Assembly (NCBI RefSeq): GCF_024171925.1
Contig: NZ_JAMTCO010000019.1
Span: 1 to 64,000, forward strand
Reading direction: 5' to 3'
Length of the DNA stretch: 64,000 nt
From: Actinokineospora diospyrosa
Lineage (GTDB): Bacteria > Actinomycetota > Actinomycetes > Mycobacteriales > Pseudonocardiaceae
The notes beneath the pieces are model-generated. The model made no database searches. It was not told the origin of the DNA and worked only from the letters and a program-made list of their open reading frames with translations. The translations under genes and the position numbers were made by a program. Numbering within the stretch: the first letter of the stretch is position 1; each line of letters starts with the position of its first letter. Below, in pieces: positions 37,532 to 46,503 of this stretch.

Positions 37532-39548
37532 CTCGTTCACCTACAACCTCGCGCACGACGTGGCCAGGGCAACCGGCAGCTGGCCGACCGTCGTGCGCAA
37601 CGACGACCAGGACTGGCGACCGTCCGAACTGGACCGCTTCGACCACGTGATCGTCTCGCCCGGCCCCGGCACCCCGGAGCGGGAGGCCGACTTCGGGATC
37701 TGCGCCGAGGTCATCGCCACCGCCGACCTGCCGCTGCTCGGGGTGTGCCTGGGGCACCAGGGAATCGCGCACGTCTTCGGCGCGACCGTGGTACCGGCCC
37801 CGGTGCCGCGCCACGGCGAGGAGTCGGTGGTCCGGCACAGCGGCGACGAGTTGTTCGCGCACGTGCCGGAGTCGTTCCGGGCCATCCGGTACCACTCGCT
37901 GGCGGTCACCGGTCTGCCGGAGGAGCTGCTGCCGATCGCGTGGACCGACGACGGGGTGCTGATGGGGTTGCGGCACCGGGACCGCCCGTTCTGGGGGGTG
38001 CAGTTCCACCCGGAGTCCATCGGGACCCCGGACGGTTCGCGGATCATGCGCAACTTCCTCGCGGTGCCGCCGCGTCGGTCGCCGGTCTCGGTCAAGGGCC
38101 TGGACCGGGTCGTGGTACGCACGCTGAGCGCCCCGGTGACCGCGGAGCAGGTGTTCGAGCGGTGTTTCGCCGACTCCGAGCACGCGGTGTGGCTCGACAG
38201 CGGCACCGGGTCACCGGGTGGCACCGGGCCGGACCGGTTCTCGTTCCTGGTCGACGCCAGTGGCCCAGCGGCTCAAGTGGCCACCGCGAACGTCTCCCTG
38301 GGCACGGTCACGATCAGCTCGGCCACCGACACCCAGACAATCTACAGTGGATTCTTCGACTGGCTCGACCGGGACCTGGCTGCCCGCAGGACAATCGTCC
38401 CGCCACTTCCCTTCGACTTCGCCCTCGGTTGGGTCGGCTACCTCGGCTACGAGCTGAAGGCAGAGACCGGCGGCGAGGCCGCACACACCTCGCCGCACCC
38501 CGACGCGGCCATGATCTTCGCCGACCGGGCCGTCGCGGTCGACCACGAGACCGGCGAGCTGTACCTGATGGCCCTGGCCGAAGCAGGCGACACAGCCGGG
38601 GCCGACGCGTGGCTCGACGAGACCGAGCACAGGCTCACCGAACCCGCTGTCCCGGCCCAGGACGCCTCCGAGCCGGTCGGCCCGCTGGACCTGCGGCACG
38701 ACCGCGCGCGCTACCTCGACCTCATCGACGAGTGCCTGCGGCAGATCACCGCCGGTGAGAGCTACGAGATCTGCCTGACCAACATGATCACCGCCACCGG
38801 CCGCCTCGACCCGTGGCCCGCCTACCGGGCGCTGCGCACGCGAAACCCGGTGCCGTTCGGCGCGTTCCTGCGCTTCGGTGACCTGTCGGTGCTGAGCTGC
38901 TCGCCCGAGCGGTTCCTGCGGGTCGGGCAAGACCGGCGGGTGGAGAGCAAGCCGATCAAGGGGACCCGGCCGCGCGGGCGCACGCCGGAGGAGGACGAGC
39001 GGCTGCGGCTGGACCTGCGGCACAGCAAGAAGGACCGGGCGGAGAACCTGATGATCGTCGACCTGGTCCGCAACGATCTCGGCCGCTGCGCGCTGCCGGG
39101 GACGGTCACCGTGGACCCGATCTTCGACGTGGAGACCTTCACGACCGTGCACCAACTGGTCAGCACGGTCAGCGCGCAGTTGCGGCCGGACGTCTCGGCG
39201 GTGCGGTGCGTGCGGGAGGCGTTCCCCGGCGGGTCGATGACCGGGGCGCCGAAGATCCGCACGATGCAGATCATCGACCGGCTGGAGCAGGGCCCGCGCG
39301 GGGTGTACTCGGGGGCCATCGGCTACTTCTCGCTCAGCGGCGCGGCGGACCTCAGCATCGTCATCCGCACCGTGGTGGCCACGCCGGAGCGGGTGGAGTT
39401 CGGGGTGGGCGGCGCGATCATCGCGCTGTCGGACCCGGCGGTCGAGTTCGAGGAGACGGCGGTCAAGGCGGCCGTGCTGCTCGGGTTGACCGGCAGGCGG
39501 TTCCCCGAGCGGGACGCGGTCACCGAGCCCGCCAGGAGCACCCGATGA
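37503..39548 (+). CDS. pabAB: Aminodeoxychorismate synthase, fused PabA-PabB
   Basis: A 681-residue fusion. Residues 1 to about 190 form the class I glutamine amidotransferase (LLIDNYDSFTYNLAHDV, nucleophile Cys82 in GVCLGHQG, WGVQFHPESIG). The rest is the chorismate-binding domain with SKPIKGTRPRGRT (Lys486) and DRAENLMIVDLVRNDLGR. The GATase-first order and the PIKGT motif with Lys mark ADC synthase, not anthranilate synthase or PhzE. It makes 4-amino-4-deoxychorismate from chorismate and glutamine. No ADC lyase gene (pabC) is found in the cluster. As a second copy in a biosynthetic operon it likely feeds a specialised product, not folate. Confidence 0.92.
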   Translation: MRTLLIDNYDSFTYNLAHDVARATGSWPTVVRNDDQDWRPSELDRFDHVIVSPGPGTPEREADFGICAEVIATADLPLLGVCLGHQGIAHVFGATVVPAPVPRHGEESVVRHSGDELFAHVPESFRAIRYHSLAVTGLPEELLPIAWTDDGVLMGLRHRDRPFWGVQFHPESIGTPDGSRIMRNFLAVPPRRSPVSVKGLDRVVVRTLSAPVTAEQVFERCFADSEHAVWLDSGTGSPGGTGPDRFSFLVDASGPAAQVATANVSLGTVTISSATDTQTIYSGFFDWLDRDLAARRTIVPPLPFDFALGWVGYLGYELKAETGGEAAHTSPHPDAAMIFADRAVAVDHETGELYLMALAEAGDTAGADAWLDETEHRLTEPAVPAQDASEPVGPLDLRHDRARYLDLIDECLRQITAGESYEICLTNMITATGRLDPWPAYRALRTRNPVPFGAFLRFGDLSVLSCSPERFLRVGQDRRVESKPIKGTRPRGRTPEEDERLRLDLRHSKKDRAENLMIVDLVRNDLGRCALPGTVTVDPIFDVETFTTVHQLVSTVSAQLRPDVSAVRCVREAFPGGSMTGAPKIRTMQIIDRLEQGPRGVYSGAIGYFSLSGAADLSIVIRTVVATPERVEFGVGGAIIALSDPAVEFEETAVKAAVLLGLTGRRFPERDAVTEPARSTR

Positions 39549-40207
39549 GCTACGACCTCGGCCTGCGGTTGCTCGCCGCGAACCAGGCCCGCCGCCCCGA
39601 CACCTTCACCCTGCTCGGCGACACCTGGGACCTGCTGCCCGGCGTCTTCTCCCCGGTCTACGACGCCTCAACGCGGTTCTTCACCACGCACCTGCCCTAC
39701 CCACCCGGCGGCACGATGTTGGAGATCGGCTGCGGCGCCGGGGTCACGGCGGTCACCGCGGCCCGGATCTGCGCCCAGGTCACCGCGACCGACATCAGCG
39801 CTGCCGCCGTGGCGAACACCCGGCGCAACGCCGAGCGGCACGGCGTGGCCGATCGGGTCGACGCTCGGTTGGGCGACCTGTTCGACGCGGTCCCCGACGA
39901 CGCCCGCCACGACCTCGTGTTCTGGAACTCGCCGTTCATCGAGTCCCCCGCCGACCACGCGCCCGGGTCCGACCTGGACCTGGCGATCTTCGACCCCGGG
40001 TACGCCGCGCACCGCCGGTTCCTGGAGCGGGCCCGCGGGTTCACCGCGCCGGGCGGGCGGGTGCTGCTGGGCTTCGGCTCGCTGGGCAACCGGGCCCGGC
40101 TGGACGGGCTGGCCGCCGAGGCCGGGCTGACCGCCACCGGCTTCGCCACCAGCGCCCCCGATCGCGACGTCACCTACCAGTTGCTCGAGCTGACCCCTCG
40201 TCCCTGA
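39545..40207 (+). CDS. Class I SAM-dependent methyltransferase
   Basis: A 220-residue methyltransferase with motif I in MLEIGCGAGVTAVTAAR, the acidic motif II QVTATDISAAAV and FWNSPFIESP at motif IV, close to the NPP[FY] motif of N-methyltransferases acting on planar NH groups. That would suit an amino-arene, but assignment is only by similarity. The ATG overlaps the pabAB stop by four bases. Confidence 0.82.
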   Translation: MSYDLGLRLLAANQARRPDTFTLLGDTWDLLPGVFSPVYDASTRFFTTHLPYPPGGTMLEIGCGAGVTAVTAARICAQVTATDISAAAVANTRRNAERHGVADRVDARLGDLFDAVPDDARHDLVFWNSPFIESPADHAPGSDLDLAIFDPGYAAHRRFLERARGFTAPGGRVLLGFGSLGNRARLDGLAAEAGLTATGFATSAPDRDVTYQLLELTPRP

Positions 40208-40221
40208 GAAATGAGGCTTTG

Positions 40222-41214
40222 ATGCGACCTCCCACCGTGCTGGTCACCGGCGGCCAGGGCTACCTGGGCTCGGTGCTGGCTCCGCTGCTGGCCAAACACG
40301 GCGCCGACGTCACCGTCGTCGACGACGAGTCGATCACCCGCGAGCGCCAGGAGCGGCCCGGCATCACCTACATCACCGGCGACATCCGCGAGCCGCGGGA
40401 CTGGGCCTCGCGGTTGACCGGGATCGACGCGGTCGTGCACCTCGCCGCGATCGTCGGCGACCCGGCCTGCGACCTCGCCGGGGACCTGGCCCGCGACACG
40501 AACTACCTGGGCACGATCCGGTTGGCCGAGGCGAGCAAGCGCGCCGGGGTCGGGCAGTTCGTGTTCGCCTCCACCTGTAGCACTTACGGCGCGGCCGGGG
40601 ACGCCCCGGTCGGCGTCGACTCGCCGGTCGAACCGCGCTCGCTGTACGCGGAGACCAAGGTGTTCGCCGAGCACTACCTGCTCAGTCACGCGGGCGATGG
40701 TCCACGCCCGTCGATCCTGCGGTTCGCGACCCTGCACGGGCTGTCGCCGCGGATGCGGTTCGACCTGGCGGTGAACACGATGACCGCGCGGGCGGCCGCC
40801 GACGGGCGGTTCATGGTGCACGGGGGCGACCAGTGGCGCCCGTTCCTGCACGTGCGGGCCGCGGCCGAGGCGGTGCGCATGGTGCTCGGGACCACGGTAC
40901 CGTCGTTGGTCTACAACTGCGGCTCCAACGCGGAGAACTACCGGATCGCGACCCTGGGCGAGCTGATCCACGCCGAGGTGCCCGACGCGGAGGTGGATGT
41001 GGTGGAGGCGGCCAGGGACCCGCGCAACTACCGGGTGGACTTCGACCCGATCGAGACCGACCTGGGGTTCGCCCCGCGATTGCGGGTGCTCGACTCGATC
41101 CGCGACATCGCCGCCGCGGTGCGGTCCGGCAGATACGCCGACCACGCGAGCGCCCGCTACAACAACTACCTGCTCATGGTCGAGCGGACCGCGCGCCAGC
41201 CGGTGGCCCGGTGA
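40222..41214 (+). CDS. NAD-dependent epimerase/dehydratase (extended SDR)
   Basis: A 330-residue extended short-chain dehydrogenase of the NDP-sugar type. N-terminal NAD motif VTGGQGYLGS, then VVHLAAIVGDPACDL, FASTCSTYG and the active site YAETK (YxxxK). It alters a sugar nucleotide or cyclitol and probably works with the DegT aminotransferase that follows. I use ATG 40222 behind GAGG; the frame opens one codon earlier at a TTG. Confidence 0.88.
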   Translation: MRPPTVLVTGGQGYLGSVLAPLLAKHGADVTVVDDESITRERQERPGITYITGDIREPRDWASRLTGIDAVVHLAAIVGDPACDLAGDLARDTNYLGTIRLAEASKRAGVGQFVFASTCSTYGAAGDAPVGVDSPVEPRSLYAETKVFAEHYLLSHAGDGPRPSILRFATLHGLSPRMRFDLAVNTMTARAAADGRFMVHGGDQWRPFLHVRAAAEAVRMVLGTTVPSLVYNCGSNAENYRIATLGELIHAEVPDAEVDVVEAARDPRNYRVDFDPIETDLGFAPRLRVLDSIRDIAAAVRSGRYADHASARYNNYLLMVERTARQPVAR

Positions 41215-42377
41215 GGCCCGCGGCACTGGGTGGCGCTCCCGCGTTCGACGAGCAACTGCCGCTGATCCGGCCCAGCCTGGCCACCGACGACGACCTGTTG
41301 GCCGGGATCGGTGCCGTGCTGGACTCGGGGATGATCACCAACGGGGCCGAGGTGCGCCGGTTCGAGCGGTTGGTGGCCGAGTTCCTCGGTGTGCCGAACG
41401 TGGTCGCGGTCAGCAACGCGACCACCGGGCTCCTGTTGCTGTTGCGCTGCCTGGACTTGAACGGGCCGGTTGTGGTGCCGAGTTTCACGTTCATCGCGAG
41501 CGGACACGCAGTGCTGTGGAACGGGCTTCCGGTCGTCTTCGCCGACAGCGATCCGCGTACCGCGACCATCGACCCGTCTTCTCTGCCGGACAACGGTTTC
41601 TCGGCGATCTTGGCGACCCATACCTACGGTTCGCCGTGTGCGGTGGATGAGTTGTCGGCGCGGGCCGAGCGGGCCGGGGCGGTGCTGCTGTTCGACGCGG
41701 CGCACGGGTTCGGCGCCCGCTACCCGGACGGATCTCAAGTGGGGGCGAAGGGGCTGGCCGAGGTGTTCAGCCTGAGCCCGACCAAGACGCTCACCACGGG
41801 CGAGGGCGGTCTGATCACGACAGCCGACGACGATCTCGCGCGTCAACTCCGGGTAGCCCGCGAATACGGCAATCCGGGCAACTACGACTCGGTGCTGCTC
41901 GGGCTCAACGGCAGGATGACCGAGATCGCCGCGCTGCTCGGCAACTCGGCGCTGCCAAGGTTCCCCGGGTGGTTGGAGCAGCGGCACAGCCTTGTCGAAC
42001 GGTATGTGAAGTCGCTGGCGGACGTGCCGGGCTTGTCATTCCAGGAGATCCCGGCGGGGGCGGTCAGCTCGTACAAGGACTTCACCGTTCGGGTCGGCAG
42101 CGACTTCGGCCTGACCCGCGACGAACTCGCGGCGTGCCTGCGCGCGGAGCGGATCTCGACCCGGCCCTACTTCGACCCGCCGCTGCACCGGCAGAGCGTG
42201 TACGCCGACGTGCCCACCGGGCCGCTGCCCGGCACCGAAGAGCTGTCCAGGACCATGATCACGCTGCCGCTGTCGACACACCTGGCGGCGGCCGCGGTCG
42301 ACCGGGTCTGCGACACGATCGCCCGCGTGCACGAGCACAGCGCCGCGATCGCCCAGACCCTGCGGAGGACCGAATGA
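41211..42377 (+). CDS. DegT/DnrJ/EryC1-type aminotransferase
   Basis: A 388-residue PLP enzyme of the sugar aminotransferase group. It has GMITNGAEVRRFERLVAEFL, VPSFTFIASGHAVLWNG and the PLP Lys192 in LSPTKTLTTGEGG. The family adds an amino group to keto sugars or keto cyclitols. With the epimerase before it and the phosphatase after it, an amino sugar or aminocyclitol unit is likely, although there is no glycosyltransferase gene in the operon. Confidence 0.9.
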   Translation: MRPAALGGAPAFDEQLPLIRPSLATDDDLLAGIGAVLDSGMITNGAEVRRFERLVAEFLGVPNVVAVSNATTGLLLLLRCLDLNGPVVVPSFTFIASGHAVLWNGLPVVFADSDPRTATIDPSSLPDNGFSAILATHTYGSPCAVDELSARAERAGAVLLFDAAHGFGARYPDGSQVGAKGLAEVFSLSPTKTLTTGEGGLITTADDDLARQLRVAREYGNPGNYDSVLLGLNGRMTEIAALLGNSALPRFPGWLEQRHSLVERYVKSLADVPGLSFQEIPAGAVSSYKDFTVRVGSDFGLTRDELAACLRAERISTRPYFDPPLHRQSVYADVPTGPLPGTEELSRTMITLPLSTHLAAAAVDRVCDTIARVHEHSAAIAQTLRRTE

Positions 42378-42835
42378 ATGACTACCTGCGACAACTGCGT
42401 GCCGCTGTCGGCACCGCGCCGCTCATCCTGGCTGGCGCGAACGTCGTCGTCGTTGACGGGGCCGGGCGGGTGCTGCTGATCGAGCGGGCCGACACGCTGG
42501 ACTGGGGCCTGCCCGGCGGGTTGATGGACCCGGGCGAGTCGCTTGAGGACTGTGCGCGGCGCGAGGTGTTCGAGGAGACCGGGGTCAAGGTCGAGGAGCT
42601 GGAACTGCTCGGCGTCTTCTCCGGCCCCGAGTTCTACTACAAATGCCCCAACGGGGACGAGATCCACAACGTCACCGCGGGCTACATCGCCCGGGTGCCG
42701 GACGGGGTGGCGGTCAGCGCGGACCTCGATGAGGCGTTCAGCGCCCGGTTCTTCGCACTGGACGAGCTGCCCGCGGCGATCTTGCCGCCGGAAGTCCCGA
42801 TCATCGAGCGGTACCGGGAGCGGGTCGGTGGGTGA
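42374..42835 (+). CDS. NUDIX hydrolase (cluster)
   Basis: A 153-residue NUDIX protein with the box GGLMDPGESLEDCARREVFE and ETGV (complete consensus). It cleaves a diphosphate-linked nucleoside compound, perhaps a nucleotide sugar made by the neighbours. The ATG overlaps the aminotransferase stop by four bases, and the next gene starts inside its end. Confidence 0.9.
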   Translation: MNDYLRQLRAAVGTAPLILAGANVVVVDGAGRVLLIERADTLDWGLPGGLMDPGESLEDCARREVFEETGVKVEELELLGVFSGPEFYYKCPNGDEIHNVTAGYIARVPDGVAVSADLDEAFSARFFALDELPAAILPPEVPIIERYRERVGG

Positions 42836-43622
42836 ACTCCGCGCGTTCATCGGGCACGCGCTGCGGGAGGCCACCCGGGGCGTGGTGGACCTTCCCCGGC
42901 AGGTGGTCGGGACGCACCCCGGTGATCGCAACCAGGTGGTCACGGCCGCTGACCTGCGGGTCAACGCCGCGCTGACCGAGCTGATCCGCGCGCGGTTCCC
43001 GGCCTCGGCCATCGTCAGCGAGGAGGCCGACCCGGTCGAAGGCGACGGATTGACCTGGATCATCGACCCGATCGACGGGACCAGCAACTTCGCCGCGGGC
43101 AGCCCGCTGTACGGGTCGATGGTGGCGGCGGTGCGCGACGGCGAGGTCGTGGCCGGTGGAATCGCGTTGCCCGCTTTCGACGAGCTGTACACGGCCGCTC
43201 TCGGTGAGGGCGCGTTCCTGGGTGACCAGCGGCTGCGGTTGACGCCGGTTTCCTCCCTTGTGGACGAACTGGTGGCCTACGGTGTCGATGTCGGCTCCCC
43301 CTCGGACATAGCGCCCGATCTCGCCTTGTTAACCGGTTTGGCGGGTTCATGTCGGGGAATCCGTTCCAGCAACAGCGTCTTCGACGCGGTGATGGTGGCC
43401 CGGGGCGCCTATGGGGCCTTGTTGCACCGGAGCATGCGGATCTGGGACATCGCACCGATCGCGGTCCTGGTCACCGAGGCGGGCGGGGAGTGCACCGACC
43501 TGGATGGCTCGCCACTACGGTTCGACTCCCCCACCACGCGGCACAACGACGTCTACGCGGTGCGGTGCGCTCGACCGGGCCTGTCCGGGGTGCTGGACAC
43601 GATCGTCGGGGAGGCCCGGTGA
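42828..43622 (+). CDS. Inositol monophosphatase family protein
   Basis: A 264-residue Mg-dependent phosphatase with all family motifs: metal ligands in SEEADP, DPIDGTSNFAAG and WDIAPIAVLVTEAGG. It removes phosphate from a sugar or cyclitol phosphate. After the NUDIX enzyme, the pair could release a free amino sugar or cyclitol from a nucleotide precursor. GTG 42828 overlaps the NUDIX gene by eight bases. Confidence 0.88.
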   Translation: MGELRAFIGHALREATRGVVDLPRQVVGTHPGDRNQVVTAADLRVNAALTELIRARFPASAIVSEEADPVEGDGLTWIIDPIDGTSNFAAGSPLYGSMVAAVRDGEVVAGGIALPAFDELYTAALGEGAFLGDQRLRLTPVSSLVDELVAYGVDVGSPSDIAPDLALLTGLAGSCRGIRSSNSVFDAVMVARGAYGALLHRSMRIWDIAPIAVLVTEAGGECTDLDGSPLRFDSPTTRHNDVYAVRCARPGLSGVLDTIVGEAR

Positions 43623-44326
43623 GCGGGCGGTCGGTGGTGGTGACCGGGGGAAACCGGGGGCTGGGGTTGGCGTGCGCGCGGGCGTTCGCGGCGGCCGGGG
43701 ACAAGGTCGCGGTGACCCACCGGGGCAGCGGCGCCCCGGACGACCTGTTCGGCGTCGTCTGCGACCTGCGCGACTCGGCCCAGACCGGGGAGGCGTTCGC
43801 TGAGGTCAAGCGGCAGCAGGGGCCGGTTGAGGTGCTGGTGGCCAACGCTGGGGTGGCCGACGACGGACTGCTGCTGGGGATGGACCGGGAGCGGTTCATG
43901 TCGGTGGTGGAGGTCAACCTGGGCAACGGCTACGAGGCGGTCCGGCGGGTGGTGCCGGACATGATCCGGGCTCGTCGCGGACGGATCGTGCTGATGTCGT
44001 CGGTCGCGGCGTTGCGCGGGTTCGCCGGTCAGGCCAACTACGCGGCCAGCAAGGCGGGGTTGATCGGGATGGCCCGGTCGCTGGCCCGGGAGTTCGCGCA
44101 GTGGGGTATCACGGTGAATGTCGTGGCCCCGGGGTTGGTAGATGCGGGGATGACCGACACGTTGCCCGCCGCGACGGTTGAGCGGATCGTCACCGAGGTA
44201 CCGCTGGGCCGGATGGCGACCGCGGCCGAGGTCGCCGATGCCGTGCTGTGGGTCGCCTCCCCGGGCGCCGGGTACGTGACGGGCGCGGTGATCCCGGTCG
44301 ACGGCGGTCTCGGGATGGGGCACTAG
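43619..44326 (+). CDS. 3-oxoacyl-ACP reductase-like SDR (FabG type)
   Basis: A 235-residue classical SDR with VVVTGGNRGLGLACA, VANAGVADDGLL, the catalytic Ser in LMSSVAAL, and YAASKAG with the Tyr-Lys pair. It probably reduces the beta-keto group made by the ketosynthase next to it on the ACP. Overlaps the previous stop by four bases. Confidence 0.9.
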   Translation: MSGRSVVVTGGNRGLGLACARAFAAAGDKVAVTHRGSGAPDDLFGVVCDLRDSAQTGEAFAEVKRQQGPVEVLVANAGVADDGLLLGMDRERFMSVVEVNLGNGYEAVRRVVPDMIRARRGRIVLMSSVAALRGFAGQANYAASKAGLIGMARSLAREFAQWGITVNVVAPGLVDAGMTDTLPAATVERIVTEVPLGRMATAAEVADAVLWVASPGAGYVTGAVIPVDGGLGMGH

Positions 44327-45490
44327 ATGAGCGACGATGTCGTGATCACCGGGTACGGCGTGCTGACCGCGTTCGGGTTCGGGGCGGACGCGGTCCGGTC
44401 GGGCGTGTTCGGCGGCGGTGACCGGTTCCGGCCGATCGAGCGGTTCGACACCGCACGATTCCGGACGGATCGAGCCGCAGTGTACTCCGGCGACGGTGTG
44501 CCGGGAGTGACGATCAGTCCTCTGGAGACCCCCGCCCAGGCACCGGTGTTGCGGGCTTGTGTCGTGGCGGCGTTGGAGATGGCGGGGCACGACGGTTCCG
44601 GAGCGCCGTTGCTGTTGGGCAGCGCCGGGGATCGGCGCGCGGACCCGTCTTTCTGGCAAACACCTGGAACCGAGCCGCCGCTGGACAGCCTGCCGGGACA
44701 GTTGGCGCACCGGATCGGTGCGGATCTGGGGCTGGGGACACCACGGCTGGCGTACGTCAACGCCTGTATCGCTTCCACGACGGCGATCATCACCGGGGCG
44801 CAACTGGTGCGCGGCGGGCACGCGCGGGCCGCGGTGTGCGCTGGGGTGCACATGGTCAGCGCCGACATCTTCGCCAAGTTCGACTCCGGCCAGGCCATGA
44901 GCACTGATGGCGCGGTCCGTCCATTCTCACTCGGTCGCACCGGATTGCTGCACGGGGACGGCGCAGCCGCGCTGGTCCTGGAGTCGGCGGCATCGGCGGC
45001 TCAGCGGGGCGCAACTGTGTTAGGCCGTCTGACCGGCTGGGGAATGGCAGCCGACGGTCATCATGTCGTGCGACCACATCCGGACGGCGCCGGGCTAGCC
45101 GCAGCAGCGCGGGCCGCGTTGCGGATGGCCGGGCGCGAGCCCAGCTCGGTCGACTACGTGAACGCACACGGTACCGGGACGGCGTTCAACGACTCGGCGG
45201 AGACCCGGGGCTTGCGGGAGGTGTTCGGGCCCGGGGTCACTGTGAGTTCGACCAAGAGCACGACCGGTCATCTGTTGGAGGCGACGGGTGCGGTGGAGGC
45301 CGTGATCACGTTGCTCGCGCTGGCCGATGGGGTGCTGCCACCGACGATGGGCTACCTCGAACCAGACCCGGAGTGCGATGTGGACTGCGTACCGAATGCC
45401 TCCCGGGTGGCGAACATCAGGGTGGCGGTGTCGTTGAACGCGGCCTTCGGTGGCGCCAATGCCGCCTTGGTGCTGGAGCGGGCGTCGTGA
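44327..45490 (+). CDS. Beta-ketoacyl-ACP synthase (active)
   Basis: A 387-residue FabF-like condensing enzyme. The Cys-His-His triad is intact: Cys147 in YVNACIASTTA, His281 in NAHGTGTAFND and His315 in KSTTGHLLEATG. It extends an ACP-bound acyl chain by a decarboxylative Claisen step. Its partner may be the decayed KS-like protein encoded next (GTGA overlap), as in KS/CLF pairs of type II systems. The start directly follows the FabG stop. Confidence 0.92.
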   Translation: MSDDVVITGYGVLTAFGFGADAVRSGVFGGGDRFRPIERFDTARFRTDRAAVYSGDGVPGVTISPLETPAQAPVLRACVVAALEMAGHDGSGAPLLLGSAGDRRADPSFWQTPGTEPPLDSLPGQLAHRIGADLGLGTPRLAYVNACIASTTAIITGAQLVRGGHARAAVCAGVHMVSADIFAKFDSGQAMSTDGAVRPFSLGRTGLLHGDGAAALVLESAASAAQRGATVLGRLTGWGMAADGHHVVRPHPDGAGLAAAARAALRMAGREPSSVDYVNAHGTGTAFNDSAETRGLREVFGPGVTVSSTKSTTGHLLEATGAVEAVITLLALADGVLPPTMGYLEPDPECDVDCVPNASRVANIRVAVSLNAAFGGANAALVLERAS

Positions 45491-46503
45491 CCACCGGGGC
45501 GGTGCTGACTCCGTGGGGAGAGGCGGCTGCGGGGCTGCCCGGTGCGGCCCCGGTCGAACTCGAGCCGGTTCGCGGGTACGCCCAGTCCCGGTTCGGGCCG
45601 CTGGTGTTCGACATCGCTCGCCGCTGTCTGGCCGCTGAGCCCTTGGACGACGGCTCTCGTACGGCGATCGTGTTGGCGACCCTGTTCGGCGACACCGTCA
45701 CCGCTGACGAGGCGACTCGCGGGCTGGCCAACGGCGGCACTCCGAACCCGGTGTACTTCTTCCAGTCCGCCAACAGTTCCATCCTCGGCCACATCAGCCG
45801 CGCCTACGGGATCACCGGACCGATGATCTGCGTGTCCGGCATCGCGGACCTGGCGGTCGAGGCGCTGCGAGCGGCCCGGCTGCTACTGGAAACCGACGCC
45901 GCCGACACGGTCTTGTTGATCGGTGCCGACCTCGCACCGAACGCGCGGGCCGCCGCGATCGCGTCGACACTGGGGCTATCCGGCGTTCCCCACGGCGATG
46001 TTGCCGCGGGTTTGTTGCTGCGGGAGGGATCCGGGCCGGTCGACGTGGCCCCCTTCGATACTGTGCCCGGTCCGTTGGGCTGGCTCGAAGGTCTAGCCGC
46101 CGCCGTGGGCGCCGTCGATCCCGACCACGACGGCCTGCTCACCGACCGGCTGGGCATCAGGATCGTCGAGCGGCGGCAGGAAAGAGTTGTCGGCACCATG
46201 CCGGTCGCCGGGAACCGCCAGGACGCCGGGTTTCTCGCCGGGGGCGCCACTGCCGCGTTCGCTGAGACGCTCGGGTCGGTCGCCGCCTGCTTGCTCGCCG
46301 ACCAGGTCCTCGGCCAGGAGCTGTCGGTCACCCACCACCGAGTCGCCACCGGCGGTCAGGTGACCGGCGTGTGCGTGCCGGTGTTCACCGGGATCGACGT
46401 CGCCACCTTCGAGATCGCCGTCCTGGACCGCCCCGACCGCCGGATCGCCACCGCCCGCCTGACGTGCCGTTTGCCCCGCACCGACCGAAGGAGCGCGAAG
46501 TGA
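45487..46503 (+). CDS. Inactive ketosynthase-like domain fused to a hotdog thioesterase
   Basis: A 338-residue protein. Residues 1 to about 200 resemble the N-terminal half of a ketosynthase (SSILGHISRAYGITGPM then AVEALRAARLLLE), but the nucleophile Cys region is replaced by ICVSGIADLA, with no Cys at the aligned site and no His triad. Residues from about 225 match PaaI-type hotdog thioesterases (TMPVAGNRQDAGFLAGGATA, AFAETLGSVAA). It may act as a chain-length-factor-like partner plus release enzyme. The fusion is unusual in my experience, and I am unsure of the exact boundary. Confidence 0.7.
   Translation: MTTGAVLTPWGEAAAGLPGAAPVELEPVRGYAQSRFGPLVFDIARRCLAAEPLDDGSRTAIVLATLFGDTVTADEATRGLANGGTPNPVYFFQSANSSILGHISRAYGITGPMICVSGIADLAVEALRAARLLLETDAADTVLLIGADLAPNARAAAIASTLGLSGVPHGDVAAGLLLREGSGPVDVAPFDTVPGPLGWLEGLAAAVGAVDPDHDGLLTDRLGIRIVERRQERVVGTMPVAGNRQDAGFLAGGATAAFAETLGSVAACLLADQVLGQELSVTHHRVATGGQVTGVCVPVFTGIDVATFEIAVLDRPDRRIATARLTCRLPRTDRRSAK

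Noticed and set aside
37503..39548. Anthranilate synthase or PhzE-type (ADIC) synthase instead of ADC synthase
   Set aside because: In those fusions the chorismate-binding domain comes first; here the amidotransferase is first and the PIKGT Lys of PabB is present.
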